5,909 bases of DNA from CAYVBE01 sp964448935 (lineage in GTDB: Bacteria > Planctomycetota > Brocadiia > SM23-32). Both the position numbers and the translations under genes were made by a program. The DNA lies in NCBI GenBank assembly GCA_964448935.1, contig CAYVBE010000233.1:1-5909 (forward strand), read 5' to 3'. Positions 1-5,909 of this stretch are shown here, piece after piece. The notes beneath the pieces were generated by a model. It was given only the letters and a program-made list of their open reading frames with translations, had not been told where the DNA came from and searched no databases. The first letter of the stretch is position 1. Each line of letters begins with the position of its first letter.

Positions 1-3000
1 TCAGCGCAATGATGCTGACCTTCGAGGCGCGTCGCCCGGGCGAGAAATCCACGTGTTGCGGGGCGCGGCGCTCTTCCAGCGTCATCCGGATGCCGTCCTC
101 CCGGTTGTCGTCAAAGACGATCAGGGCATCCTTAAGCCAGGAATACGGCCCCTTGCTGATGGAGATGTCCGTGCCGGTGAAGACCTCCGGACGGTCGTAG
201 GTGAAGTCGGCCCTGACCTCCTCGCCCTCCCGCTTCAGGGGCTCGCCGGTGTCATCGTCGAAGGGGAAAAACCGGATGTAGTGGAATATCTCGTCGCGGG
301 TCAGGCCGTCCGCGAGTCTTGCGTCAACGCCGCTCAGGTCCCCGAAGGAGGCCACGTCGCGCCCGTCCACGACCGTCGTGAACATCCGGTCCGAGACGGC
401 GGCCAGGTTCATCCAGGGCGCGAGGATCGTCTCGCTCCGCTGGTCGAAGTCCCGGTCGGTCAGGCCCATGAGCAGCTCGTCCGTCAGGGCGCGTATGCTC
501 ACCTTTTCCCTGCCGAAGGGCCTCATGCGGTGCTGTGCGCCCACCAGCCGGTTGAACGCGTCCAGCGCGTCCGGCTCGACGTTCGTCAGCATCAGCCACC
601 GCCCGTTCTCGCAGAACGCGCGGACATCCTCGCGGTGCTCCGCCAGCCATTCCACCGCCGCAGGTGTCCCCCGGACCACGGCCACGTCATTACCCTCGTC
701 CAGGCAGTTCCCGAGTTCCTCCGCCTTCGAGTAACCGAGCGAGACTCCCTCCAGAGTGCTCGTCAGGGCCTTGTCACCGGCTGTGTAAGCCGTTGTCACA
801 CCAGGCGTTGCGCCCGCGCGGCGGGCGGCCCAACTCAGGGCGTTGTAGAGCATTCGGTCCGCCGTCGGGTCCACGCCCAGCTTCTGCCCGAGCAGCATCT
901 GGGACAGCAGATAGCTGCCGCGGCCACGGCGTACCTCCAGCACGGGCGTCTGGCCCAGGCCCTCGCCGGCCTGAATGATGTTGATCGTGCCGCCGGAGGG
1001 CGTCTCGTAGGGCAGCACGTAGCAGGTCTCCCCGCCGCTCCAGGTGAAGAAGTCGGACGCTTTCAACCCCTCCAGCACGGGATGCGCCGGCGCCACGGGA
1101 TGGGCGATGCTGCCGGCCGCGCCCGAACGCTGCGCCTGCGCCACCGCCGCCAGCGGGTCGAAGTCGGAGGAGCCTGGCTCCATCTTCTGCTCCGAGTCCG
1201 TAACGGCGATCTCCGCCGCGGGAAGCTCATCGCCGGCCAGCGGCTGCGCTTGCTCCAGGACGACAGCCGTGTTGCCCTCGGAGACGAACGCGCGCACCGT
1301 GGCCGCCGCCGTCTTCCGGTTCTCCTTCGTCAATGCGTAAGGGCCTATGAGCAGAGTGTTTGCAGCGTCGGGCAGGCCCTTCAGGTGGTCAAGCGCGGTG
1401 AACTCCGCACCGCGGTCCTGCAGCCACTCAGCCACCGCGCCACGGGGGTCGTATACGCACAGAGGGCCGGCGCCGAGCCCGGCGGGCGCCGGGGGATGCG
1501 GCAGCACGGACACGGCCTTATCGTCCTCGAAAACGCGCTCCCCCCGCGCCGATAGCTCCAGCACCAGCCGCCCGTCCCGGCGCTGCCCCACGCGCGGCAG
1601 CGTTGCGGCGATCGTATCCTCCTCGTGGTGGCCCGGCTCCACGTCGTAGGTCTTCTCGCCGGAAGCTACGTTCTCCCCATCCAGCTCGATGCGCCAGCGG
1701 AGCGTCAGGGGGTCGGTCCTGCGGCCGTCGTTGAAGACGGCGATGGTGCGCCCAAAATCGGAGCCGCCGAAGAAAGTGCTGTTCTGCTCACGCACGAACA
1801 CCGCCCGCGCTTCGCTGCTCTTCGCGCAGTGCGGCAGCACGCGCGTCCAGGGACAGATGCCCGTAATCCCCTGCCATCGCGCGCCTTCCAGCCCGATGCT
1901 GCCGTAGCGACCGGCGGACTCGTCCTGGTCGGCCCGGCTGCGATACACGCGCGGTCCACCGAACCAGGCCATCTTGTCGCTGGCGGTGTAGTAGAACACC
2001 TCGCCGTGGATGTACGGTTTGTCGCCGGACCAGCGGTACAGAAGTCCGCGGTCCTTCACGGGGCGCGGCATCACCGGCGGGCCGGTCGGGTAGCTGTACC
2101 AGTCCTCGGGGAACTTCTCCAGCGAGCCCCAGGCGTAGTGCGGGTTGTGCATCTCGATCAGCCCGCCCAGGTCGCCGCCACCGTCCTGAAAGCTTGGCCG
2201 GGTGGGGTCGAGCTCGGCGGCAATCTGGCTCAGCTTCGCTGCCTCCTGCTCCCAGCGGCGGTAATCCTTCTTGAAATACAGCCGCGCCTCGACCAGCATG
2301 ATCTCGTTGCCCAGGCTCCACATCACCACGCTGGGATGATTGCGGTAGGCCCTGACGGTCTGGCGAACATTGCGCTGGAAGTTCTTCCATACCAGCGGAT
2401 TGTAGTGATCGTGGGTGCTGACCATGCCGTCTATGCAGGTCGAGAGTCGCCCCGGGATGCCCAGCCGGTCAAACTTCTCCAGCGATTTCTCCCGGTAGCC
2501 GAACAGCTTACGGTCGCCGCTGGTGAAGCGGTGGAAGCGGTTGTTCGCCGCCTCGTATTTCTGCAGCCATTCCTCGATCGTCTCCGCACCGCGGATGTGC
2601 CAGTTCCAGAAGTGCCAGCGGATGCCGTTCAACAGCAGGTGGCGCCCCTCGCGGGTGATCTCGCGGAAGCCGAACAACTCCTCCTGAGTGTCTACCTCCT
2701 CGCCATCGTCCATCAATACGGTGCGTAGCCGGTAGCACTGCGCGTCCCGCTCGGGCCACCAGAGCCTGGGGTCCGGCCAGTCCCCGGCCACGGTGACGGT
2801 CTCGGTCTCCCCGGCGGGAACGCTCAGGTCCTTCGGCCCGAATGTGGCGGCCACCTGCCCCGTTTTGTCGTCCACCGCCTCGCACATGACGCTCAGGGCG
2901 GCGTCGCTGTCGCCCGGATTGGTGACCTCCACGTCCGCCTCCAGCCGCTTCTTCTCGACGCTGGTTCGGACGAAAACATCCGAGGTATAGACCGGCCCGG

Positions 3001-4216
3001 TGGCCACCAGGCTGACCGGGTTCCACAGCCCGTTGTTCAGCCCCTGACCTTCGCCCTTGCTCGAGTGGAAAATGGCATCCACAAACCACAAATACCGGAA
3101 GTGCTGCCCGGAAGTAGGCCGGTCGCGCAACACCTTCAACGGCTGCCCGACCTTCTCGGTGTCGAAACCATACCAGGAGCTTTTGATTCCGATTGTGATC
3201 CGGTTCACCTGACCCGGTTCGATGTGACGCGAGACGTCCATATCCCACGGCACCAGGACCGAGGTGTGATCGCCGACGAACCGGCCGTTGACGAAGACGC
3301 TGACGATCCAGTTCGTGCCGGCGAAGTGCAGCTTGAACCCGCGCCCGTCGAACTCCCGCGGCACCCGCACCCGCGTGCGGTAGAACACCCGGTGCGCCAG
3401 GGCCACCTCCTCCCGCGCCTCGAAGTAATTCCCCGGCGCCTCGATGCCCATCCAGCGCAGCGGATACTCCTCCGGTTCGGGCAGCGCCCGGATCGGCTCG
3501 TAGGGCGCCTCGTCCATGTCCGGATCGTCGTAGCGCGCGATCTGCCAGGGGCCGCTCAACTCCACGCTGGGCCGCGCCTCGGGCGCCTTTCCGGCCGGCA
3601 GTTCATACACCTTCTCGCGCGCCTGCCGGTCTGCCGGCTCATCGTAGCTCTCGCCCGGCTTCAGGTAGGTCTCCGGCACCCAACGCCCCTTGACGAAGCA
3701 CATCGCGTCCAGCCGCAGCAGGAACCGCTTCCCGGTCGCCTCCGTGCAGCGCAGCTCCAGTTCGTGCTCGCCGACGTTCAGCTCGACGCTCTCCCCCTTG
3801 TCCCAGCCGATCGTGTTGAACTCGTAGATCTGCATCAGGTTGGTCACCCAGTCCTCGGGCGACATGCGGCGCCACTGGCCGCCGTCCACGCGCCACTCCA
3901 CCGGCGGCCGCGCCTCGTTGAACCCGATGCGCAGCCAGAAATCGTAGGCCCCCGCTTCGGCAATGTCGAACCGGTACTTCACCGTGTAGCCGCCGTCCGG
4001 CACCTCGCCGGCCGGAATCCCACGCCCGTCCAGCGTCTCGCCGCCCGAAGTAGCCGGAGCCGGCGAGACCGACAGCTCCGGGCTGCAGGAGACATACTCC
4101 TCCGCCTCAATCCAGGCAAAAGCCCGCATCGCATCGGCGCGGGCCGAGGCGGCCGTGAAAAAAAAGACAACCGCCGTCAGAAGCAGGACGCGGAATCGCC
4201 GGGATCGGTTCATCAT
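1..4216 (-). CDS. Secreted multi-domain GH2-family glycoside hydrolase (beta-galactosidase/beta-glucuronidase superfamily), 3'-truncated by window edge
   Basis: Retaining exo-glycosidase of the GH2 type, predicted to be exported and to cut terminal beta-linked sugars from glycans; the sugar cannot be told from sequence. Of the frame, 1,405 codons are present with no stop. Residues 1-27 form a signal peptide (basic MMNRSRRFR, hydrophobic core, likely cleavage after ASARA). Residues about 35-178 look like a CBM6/35-type sugar-binding sandwich (WIEAEEY at 35-41, DGGYTVKYRF, LLRLDAMCFV). The GH2 jelly roll covers about 220-405 (LSGPW 220-224, VFVNGRFVGDH), the Ig-like domain about 408-515, and the TIM barrel about 525-770. 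The acid/base is E638 (MWSLGNEI) and the likely nucleophile E739 (KPYIHGEVFYY), 101 residues apart. A second Ig-like domain lies at about 815-905. A flavodoxin/GATase-like domain, as in beta-galactosidase trimerisation modules, spans about 915-1130, with a further alpha/beta segment at 1135-1240 and an unassigned region after that. The ATG at 4216 is preferred over the adjacent ATG at 4213 because GAAGGG (4225-4230) lies 8 nt upstream. The family call is firm; module boundaries are approximate. Confidence 0.9.
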   Translation of the reverse strand, partial: MMNRSRRFRVLLLTAVVFFFTAASARADAMRAFAWIEAEEYVSCSPELSVSPAPATSGGETLDGRGIPAGEVPDGGYTVKYRFDIAEAGAYDFWLRIGFNEARPPVEWRVDGGQWRRMSPEDWVTNLMQIYEFNTIGWDKGESVELNVGEHELELRCTEATGKRFLLRLDAMCFVKGRWVPETYLKPGESYDEPADRQAREKVYELPAGKAPEARPSVELSGPWQIARYDDPDMDEAPYEPIRALPEPEEYPLRWMGIEAPGNYFEAREEVALAHRVFYRTRVRVPREFDGRGFKLHFAGTNWIVSVFVNGRFVGDHTSVLVPWDMDVSRHIEPGQVNRITIGIKSSWYGFDTEKVGQPLKVLRDRPTSGQHFRYLWFVDAIFHSSKGEGQGLNNGLWNPVSLVATGPVYTSDVFVRTSVEKKRLEADVEVTNPGDSDAALSVMCEAVDDKTGQVAATFGPKDLSVPAGETETVTVAGDWPDPRLWWPERDAQCYRLRTVLMDDGEEVDTQEELFGFREITREGRHLLLNGIRWHFWNWHIRGAETIEEWLQKYEAANNRFHRFTSGDRKLFGYREKSLEKFDRLGIPGRLSTCIDGMVSTHDHYNPLVWKNFQRNVRQTVRAYRNHPSVVMWSLGNEIMLVEARLYFKKDYRRWEQEAAKLSQIAAELDPTRPSFQDGGGDLGGLIEMHNPHYAWGSLEKFPEDWYSYPTGPPVMPRPVKDRGLLYRWSGDKPYIHGEVFYYTASDKMAWFGGPRVYRSRADQDESAGRYGSIGLEGARWQGITGICPWTRVLPHCAKSSEARAVFVREQNSTFFGGSDFGRTIAVFNDGRRTDPLTLRWRIELDGENVASGEKTYDVEPGHHEEDTIAATLPRVGQRRDGRLVLELSARGERVFEDDKAVSVLPHPPAPAGLGAGPLCVYDPRGAVAEWLQDRGAEFTALDHLKGLPDAANTLLIGPYALTKENRKTAAATVRAFVSEGNTAVVLEQAQPLAGDELPAAEIAVTDSEQKMEPGSSDFDPLAAVAQAQRSGAAGSIAHPVAPAHPVLEGLKASDFFTWSGGETCYVLPYETPSGGTINIIQAGEGLGQTPVLEVRRGRGSYLLSQMLLGQKLGVDPTADRMLYNALSWAARRAGATPGVTTAYTAGDKALTSTLEGVSLGYSKAEELGNCLDEGNDVAVVRGTPAAVEWLAEHREDVRAFCENGRWLMLTNVEPDALDAFNRLVGAQHRMRPFGREKVSIRALTDELLMGLTDRDFDQRSETILAPWMNLAAVSDRMFTTVVDGRDVASFGDLSGVDARLADGLTRDEIFHYIRFFPFDDDTGEPLKREGEEVRADFTYDRPEVFTGTDISISKGPYSWLKDALIVFDDNREDGIRMTLEERRAPQHVDFSPGRRASKVSIIAL
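4158..4165 (-). repeat. Homopolymer tract (8 T on the coding strand) in the GH2 signal peptide
   Basis: Codons 18-20 (TTT TTT TTC, three Phe in the hydrophobic core of the signal peptide) form an eight-base T run on the coding strand, in otherwise GC-rich sequence. It is a possible slippage site. Confidence 0.6.
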
Positions 4217-4255
4217 CTTGCCATCCCTTCGTCGTCAAACGAGTCGCAGGACCAT

Positions 4256-4298
4256 CGGCCCCGTCCGGGGCACCCTCCAGTACACCGGACGGCGGCCG
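4256..4298. repeat. GC-rich inverted repeat (13-bp stem with one bulge) upstream of the GH2 gene
   Basis: CCGTCCGG (4261-4268) pairs perfectly with CCGGACGG (4285-4292). After a single bulged C at 4293 the stem continues with CGGCC (4256-4260) against GGCCG (4294-4298). This makes 13 base pairs around a 16-nt loop. No T-run follows on either strand, so it is not a standard terminator. In RNA it would form a very stable hairpin beginning 40 nt before the GH2 start codon; in DNA it could be an operator. Confidence 0.6.
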
Positions 4299-4307
4299 TT
4301 CCGTCAA
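4279..4307 (-). promoter_or_regulatory. Weak candidate promoter for the GH2 gene
   Basis: On the minus strand, TTGACG (4307-4302, 5/6 to the -35 consensus) is followed after 17 bp by TGTACT (4284-4279, 4/6 to the -10 consensus). Transcription would begin near 4272, about 56 nt before the GH2 ATG. The spacer coincides with one arm of an inverted repeat, so a repressor could block it. The match is modest and could be chance; a dedicated sigma factor or a promoter farther upstream is equally possible. Confidence 0.25.
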
Positions 4308-4319
4308 ACTCCGCCGTCC
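4287..4319. repeat. Second inverted repeat sharing an arm with the first
   Basis: GGACGGCGG (4287-4295) is perfectly complementary to CCGCCGTCC (4311-4319) across a 15-nt loop. The left arm overlaps the right arm of the 4256-4298 repeat, so the two hairpins cannot form together. Confidence 0.5.
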
Positions 4320-4391
4320 TGTTTCGCGCCAGCGGCGTGTGCTTTCATGTTTGGCGCGGGCCGGTGGAATGCTCCCTAAAATATGATCCAG

Positions 4392-4417
4392 GTGCTGTGA
4401 GAGAGTCTCACCGGCAC
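4392..4417. repeat. Palindromic element with perfect core GTGAGA-GAG-TCTCAC
   Basis: The core at 4397-4411 has two 6-bp arms around a 3-bp centre. It is extended by GTGC (4392-4395) pairing with GCAC (4414-4417) across a small internal loop. It sits about 60 bp upstream of the protease -35 box and 180 bp from the GH2 start, suitable for a dimeric regulator acting on either gene. The regulator is unknown. Confidence 0.45.
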
Positions 4418-4470
4418 ATTTCTCCGTCAACAGGAGGGGACGCTGTGCTGGCAAACTGGCTAAGACCGTC

Positions 4471-4499
4471 TTGACAGCTATCATCCCCGCCACTACAAT
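4471..4499 (+). promoter_or_regulatory. Near-consensus sigma70-type promoter for the protease gene
   Basis: A -35 box TTGACA (4471-4476, 6/6 to the bacterial housekeeping consensus) is separated by exactly 17 bp from a -10 box TACAAT (4494-4499, 5/6). Transcription would start near 4505-4507, giving a 5' leader of about 100 nt before the GTG at 4605. Such a close match suggests strong, probably constitutive or repressor-controlled expression. The boxes are seen directly; activity is inferred. Confidence 0.8.
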
Positions 4500-4536
4500 C
4501 TGACTGCTGGAAGCGCGTTTGTTTGCAGGTCATTCG

Positions 4537-4544
4537 AAGGAGGG
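4537..4544 (+). promoter_or_regulatory. Perfect Shine-Dalgarno-like AAGGAGGG without a start codon behind it
   Basis: AAGGAGGG lies in the predicted protease leader, but no ATG, GTG or TTG follows at a usable distance. The nearest forward start is the ATG at 4594, 49 nt away, which opens only a four-codon frame. It may be a ribosome standby site, the remnant of a lost start, or chance. Confidence 0.4.
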
Positions 4545-4593
4545 CCGGAGTTTCGAGCAGAAAGCTGGATACGTCGGGCGCTATCGCTTGGAG

Positions 4594-4608
4594 ATGGGGG
4601 GAAAGTGA
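4594..4608 (+). other. Minimal upstream reading frame overlapping the protease start
   Basis: ATG GGG GGA AAG TGA encodes M-G-G-K and stops at 4608, so its last bases share the tetranucleotide GTGA with the GTG start of the protease. This is the classic geometry for start-stop translational coupling. No good ribosome-binding site precedes the ATG (GGAG abuts it directly), so translation of this mini-frame is doubtful. Confidence 0.2.
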
Positions 4609-5786
4609 ACGGACAGGAGGGTCAGCAAGAAGCGAGAAAGCGCCGGCGACTTTTGCTCACTCTGAGTTGTGTGGGGCTGCTTCTGTTTGTGTTGCTGGCG
4701 GGGGCGCTGGCGAAGGCCCTTCTTGCCGTTACTCTTGGGGTGGGCGCGTTGTGGGTTCTTGGTGGAATGTGCGCCGAGCTTTCAAGTTCTACCGAACCGG
4801 GTTCGCGAAGAGCAACGTGGTGCTCGCACGTTGATCGGGTAACGCAAAAGAGTTTCGAGATTCTCCGTCTCCCCTTGGGTTTGAAAACGAAATCTCAGAG
4901 GGCGACTGTTATTTGTCTCGGAGGAATAGGTATCGTGGCCTCCCTTTGGACGTTTTGTGCCTTGAGTGGACCACAGGGGTTCAGTGATCGTGGGACATCA
5001 CCCGAGGGAACCATCACCACATCCAAGAGGGGGGTCCTCAAAGAGAAACTCCCGCTTACGACAGTGACTATCCGCGGGCGGTGGCGGGAAGACGATCCAC
5101 TCGATGATGACGATCGTGCGTGGTCTGGAAGTGGGTTTGTGGTGAGTCGAAGCGAGAGGAATGGACGTGTCGTCCTCGTGACCAACGCGCATTGCCTTTC
5201 TCTTTCGGACTTGGCTATGGCCGACGGCAAAGAGGACGTGGAAATTCTCCATTACAGAATGGACGTGGAGTTCCCGAGTGGAGTTAAGAAGATGGCGGTC
5301 CGGATAGCGCAGGCGGTGAACTTTGACCTGGGAATGATAGAGGTATCTGGATCAGGACTGCAGGAAGGTCGGGACTATGTGGTAGTGAAGTATAGGCCAG
5401 AGCTTTCAGTCACTCAGGGGGAGCGGGTCGTTACGGTGGGGAACCCTCTGGGGCGGTTCGAAGGGACCATCACCCGTGGTGTCGTGAGTGCGGTGCGCGA
5501 CACGATTTCCAACGACGAGACATGTCAGTTTTACCAGATCGACGCTGCCATAAACCCTGGCAATAGCGGGGGGCCGCTTTTCTTGGAGCGGGATAACAAG
5601 TACTTTTGGCTAGGTGTTAATACGCTCAGTGTCGTCGGCACGAATACTGAAGGCTTGAATTTTGCGATAGCAGCCAGAGAAGCCGTCAACGCGGACTACG
5701 TGTGGGCCAGTGCCGACGCTGAAGGGGCTGCGCAGATGATTCGCAAGGTTTATGGCGTTGGTGCCCATGGCCCCGGGGACTACTGA
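4605..5786 (+). CDS. Membrane-anchored trypsin-like serine protease (S1C/HtrA-type, no PDZ domain)
   Basis: Predicted extracytoplasmic endopeptidase of 393 residues. The chymotrypsin-fold core spans about 150-365 and holds a complete catalytic triad: H196 (LVTNAHCL), D241 (NFDLGMIEV) and S321 (AINPGNSGGPL). The C-terminal strand NTEGLNFAIA (347-356) matches the substrate-pocket region of DegP/HtrA proteins. HtrA proteins normally carry one or two PDZ domains; here only about 35 residues follow the core, so none is present. The N-terminus has basic RKRRR (11-15), two closely spaced hydrophobic segments (about 16-36 and 38-58), a lysine/arginine-rich loop (59-100) and a third membrane segment (about 101-121). 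By the positive-inside rule the loop is cytoplasmic and the protease faces outward. An acidic run, EDDPLDDDD (162-170), precedes the core. The start is GTG at 4605; there is no other ATG, GTG or TTG in this frame back to the promoter. Candidate Shine-Dalgarno bases are GGAG (4590-4593) and a G-run at 4596-4601. A strong promoter lies 106 bp upstream of the start. The family call is certain; the substrate and role are unknown, with quality control, signalling and defence all possible. Confidence 0.92.
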   Translation: MNGQEGQQEARKRRRLLLTLSCVGLLLFVLLAGALAKALLAVTLGVGALWVLGGMCAELSSSTEPGSRRATWCSHVDRVTQKSFEILRLPLGLKTKSQRATVICLGGIGIVASLWTFCALSGPQGFSDRGTSPEGTITTSKRGVLKEKLPLTTVTIRGRWREDDPLDDDDRAWSGSGFVVSRSERNGRVVLVTNAHCLSLSDLAMADGKEDVEILHYRMDVEFPSGVKKMAVRIAQAVNFDLGMIEVSGSGLQEGRDYVVVKYRPELSVTQGERVVTVGNPLGRFEGTITRGVVSAVRDTISNDETCQFYQIDAAINPGNSGGPLFLERDNKYFWLGVNTLSVVGTNTEGLNFAIAAREAVNADYVWASADAEGAAQMIRKVYGVGAHGPGDY

Positions 5787-5850
5787 TACCACTCGGTGTT
5801 GGGGCTAAAGGACAGGACATTTGCACCGCTCGGTTTTGCGGGAAGAAAGA

Positions 5851-5909
5851 ATGAAAGTAACCGTTCACGGATTTCCTGAGAAAAGTGGTGACTTTGGCCT
5901 CGGCGTTCG
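5851..5909 (+). CDS. Possible start of a further gene, truncated by the right window edge
   Basis: An ATG at 5851 opens a frame that stays open for the remaining 19 codons (MKVTVHGFPEKSG...). It is preceded by the purine-rich GGGAAGAAAG (5840-5849), a plausible ribosome-binding site. It would lie 64 bp after the protease stop on the same strand, with no terminator between, so co-transcription is possible. The peptide is too short to assign. A competing frame beginning GTG GTG at 5885-5890 reads VVTLASAF, which resembles the start of a signal peptide but has no clear ribosome-binding site. Confidence 0.4.
   Translation, partial: MKVTVHGFPEKSGDFGLGV

Larger units (their letters stand above)
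4217..4604. other. Divergent intergenic region between the GH2 and protease genes
   Basis: These 388 bases separate two genes transcribed away from each other and therefore must hold both promoters. I find one strong promoter toward the protease, only a weak candidate toward the GH2 gene, several inverted repeats, and no convincing protein-coding frame. No rho-independent terminator was found (no GC stem followed by a T-run on either strand). The only AT-rich patch is around 4377-4386. Confidence 0.85.

Noticed and set aside
53..1555. Long open frame on the plus strand, 500 codons
   Set aside because: It lies entirely opposite the GH2 gene. Its arginine-, histidine- and proline-rich translation has no recognisable motif, as expected for the antisense of a GC-rich gene.
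1625..2728. Open frame of 367 codons on the plus strand
   Set aside because: It is antisense to the GH2 catalytic barrel, which carries clear family motifs on the other strand.
4396..4412. CRP-like site TGTGA...TCACC
   Set aside because: The spacing between half-sites is 7 rather than 6 and the second half is imperfect; it is better described as a generic dyad.
3065..4474. Open frame of 469 codons on the plus strand
   Set aside because: It is antisense to the GH2 N-terminal domains and signal peptide and runs into the intergenic region; no domain or signal is visible.
4107..4493. 128-codon minus-strand frame covering the intergenic region
   Set aside because: It overlaps the start of the GH2 gene in another frame, has no recognisable motif, and would place coding sequence over the protease promoter.
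4523..4834. 103-codon frame starting TTG near the protease start
   Set aside because: It overlaps the protease frame, which shows coherent membrane helices; this translation is a low-complexity shadow.
4895..5252. Two minus-strand frames opposite the protease
   Set aside because: Both are antisense shadows of the protease catalytic core and have no supporting features.
5825..5842. Possible terminator hairpin CCGC-TCGGTTTT-GCGG after the protease
   Set aside because: The stem is only 4 bp and no T-run follows it, so it would not terminate transcription.

Overview
The window holds two divergently arranged genes and the first codons of a possible third. The left 71% (positions 1-4216) is one uninterrupted reading frame on the minus strand that runs off the left edge. 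It encodes a secreted, multi-domain glycoside hydrolase of the GH2 superfamily. I read 1,405 codons from the ATG at 4216 to position 1 without a stop or frameshift, so the C-terminus lies outside the window. The right part (4605-5786) encodes, on the plus strand, a complete membrane-anchored trypsin-like (S1C/HtrA-type) serine protease without a PDZ domain. A short open frame begins at 5851 and leaves the window.

Between the two main genes is a 388-bp divergent intergenic region (4217-4604). It contains a near-consensus sigma70-type promoter facing the protease (TTGACA, 17 bp, TACAAT at 4471-4499). It also contains a 6+3+6 dyad at 4397-4411, a perfect but apparently orphan Shine-Dalgarno sequence at 4537-4544, and GC-rich inverted repeats close to the GH2 gene. 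Two of these repeats share an arm, so their hairpins would be mutually exclusive in the GH2 leader RNA.

The organism is a bacterium with a high-GC genome. The GH2 architecture is a signal peptide, an N-terminal carbohydrate-binding-like beta-sandwich, the GH2 core, and C-terminal flavodoxin/glutamine-amidotransferase-like modules. In my recollection this kind of protein is common in carbohydrate-degrading PVC-type lineages (Planctomycetota, Lentisphaerota, Verrucomicrobiota) and relatives such as Hydrogenedentota. That placement is inference from style, not from a marker gene. Base composition falls from roughly 60-80% GC in sampled GH2 lines to about 52-55% in sampled protease lines. The two genes may therefore have different histories, and nothing in the sequence links them functionally. 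The GH2 enzyme would act on glycans outside the cytoplasm; the protease domain is predicted to face the same compartment. I see no RNA genes, CRISPR arrays, insertion sequences or attachment sites.
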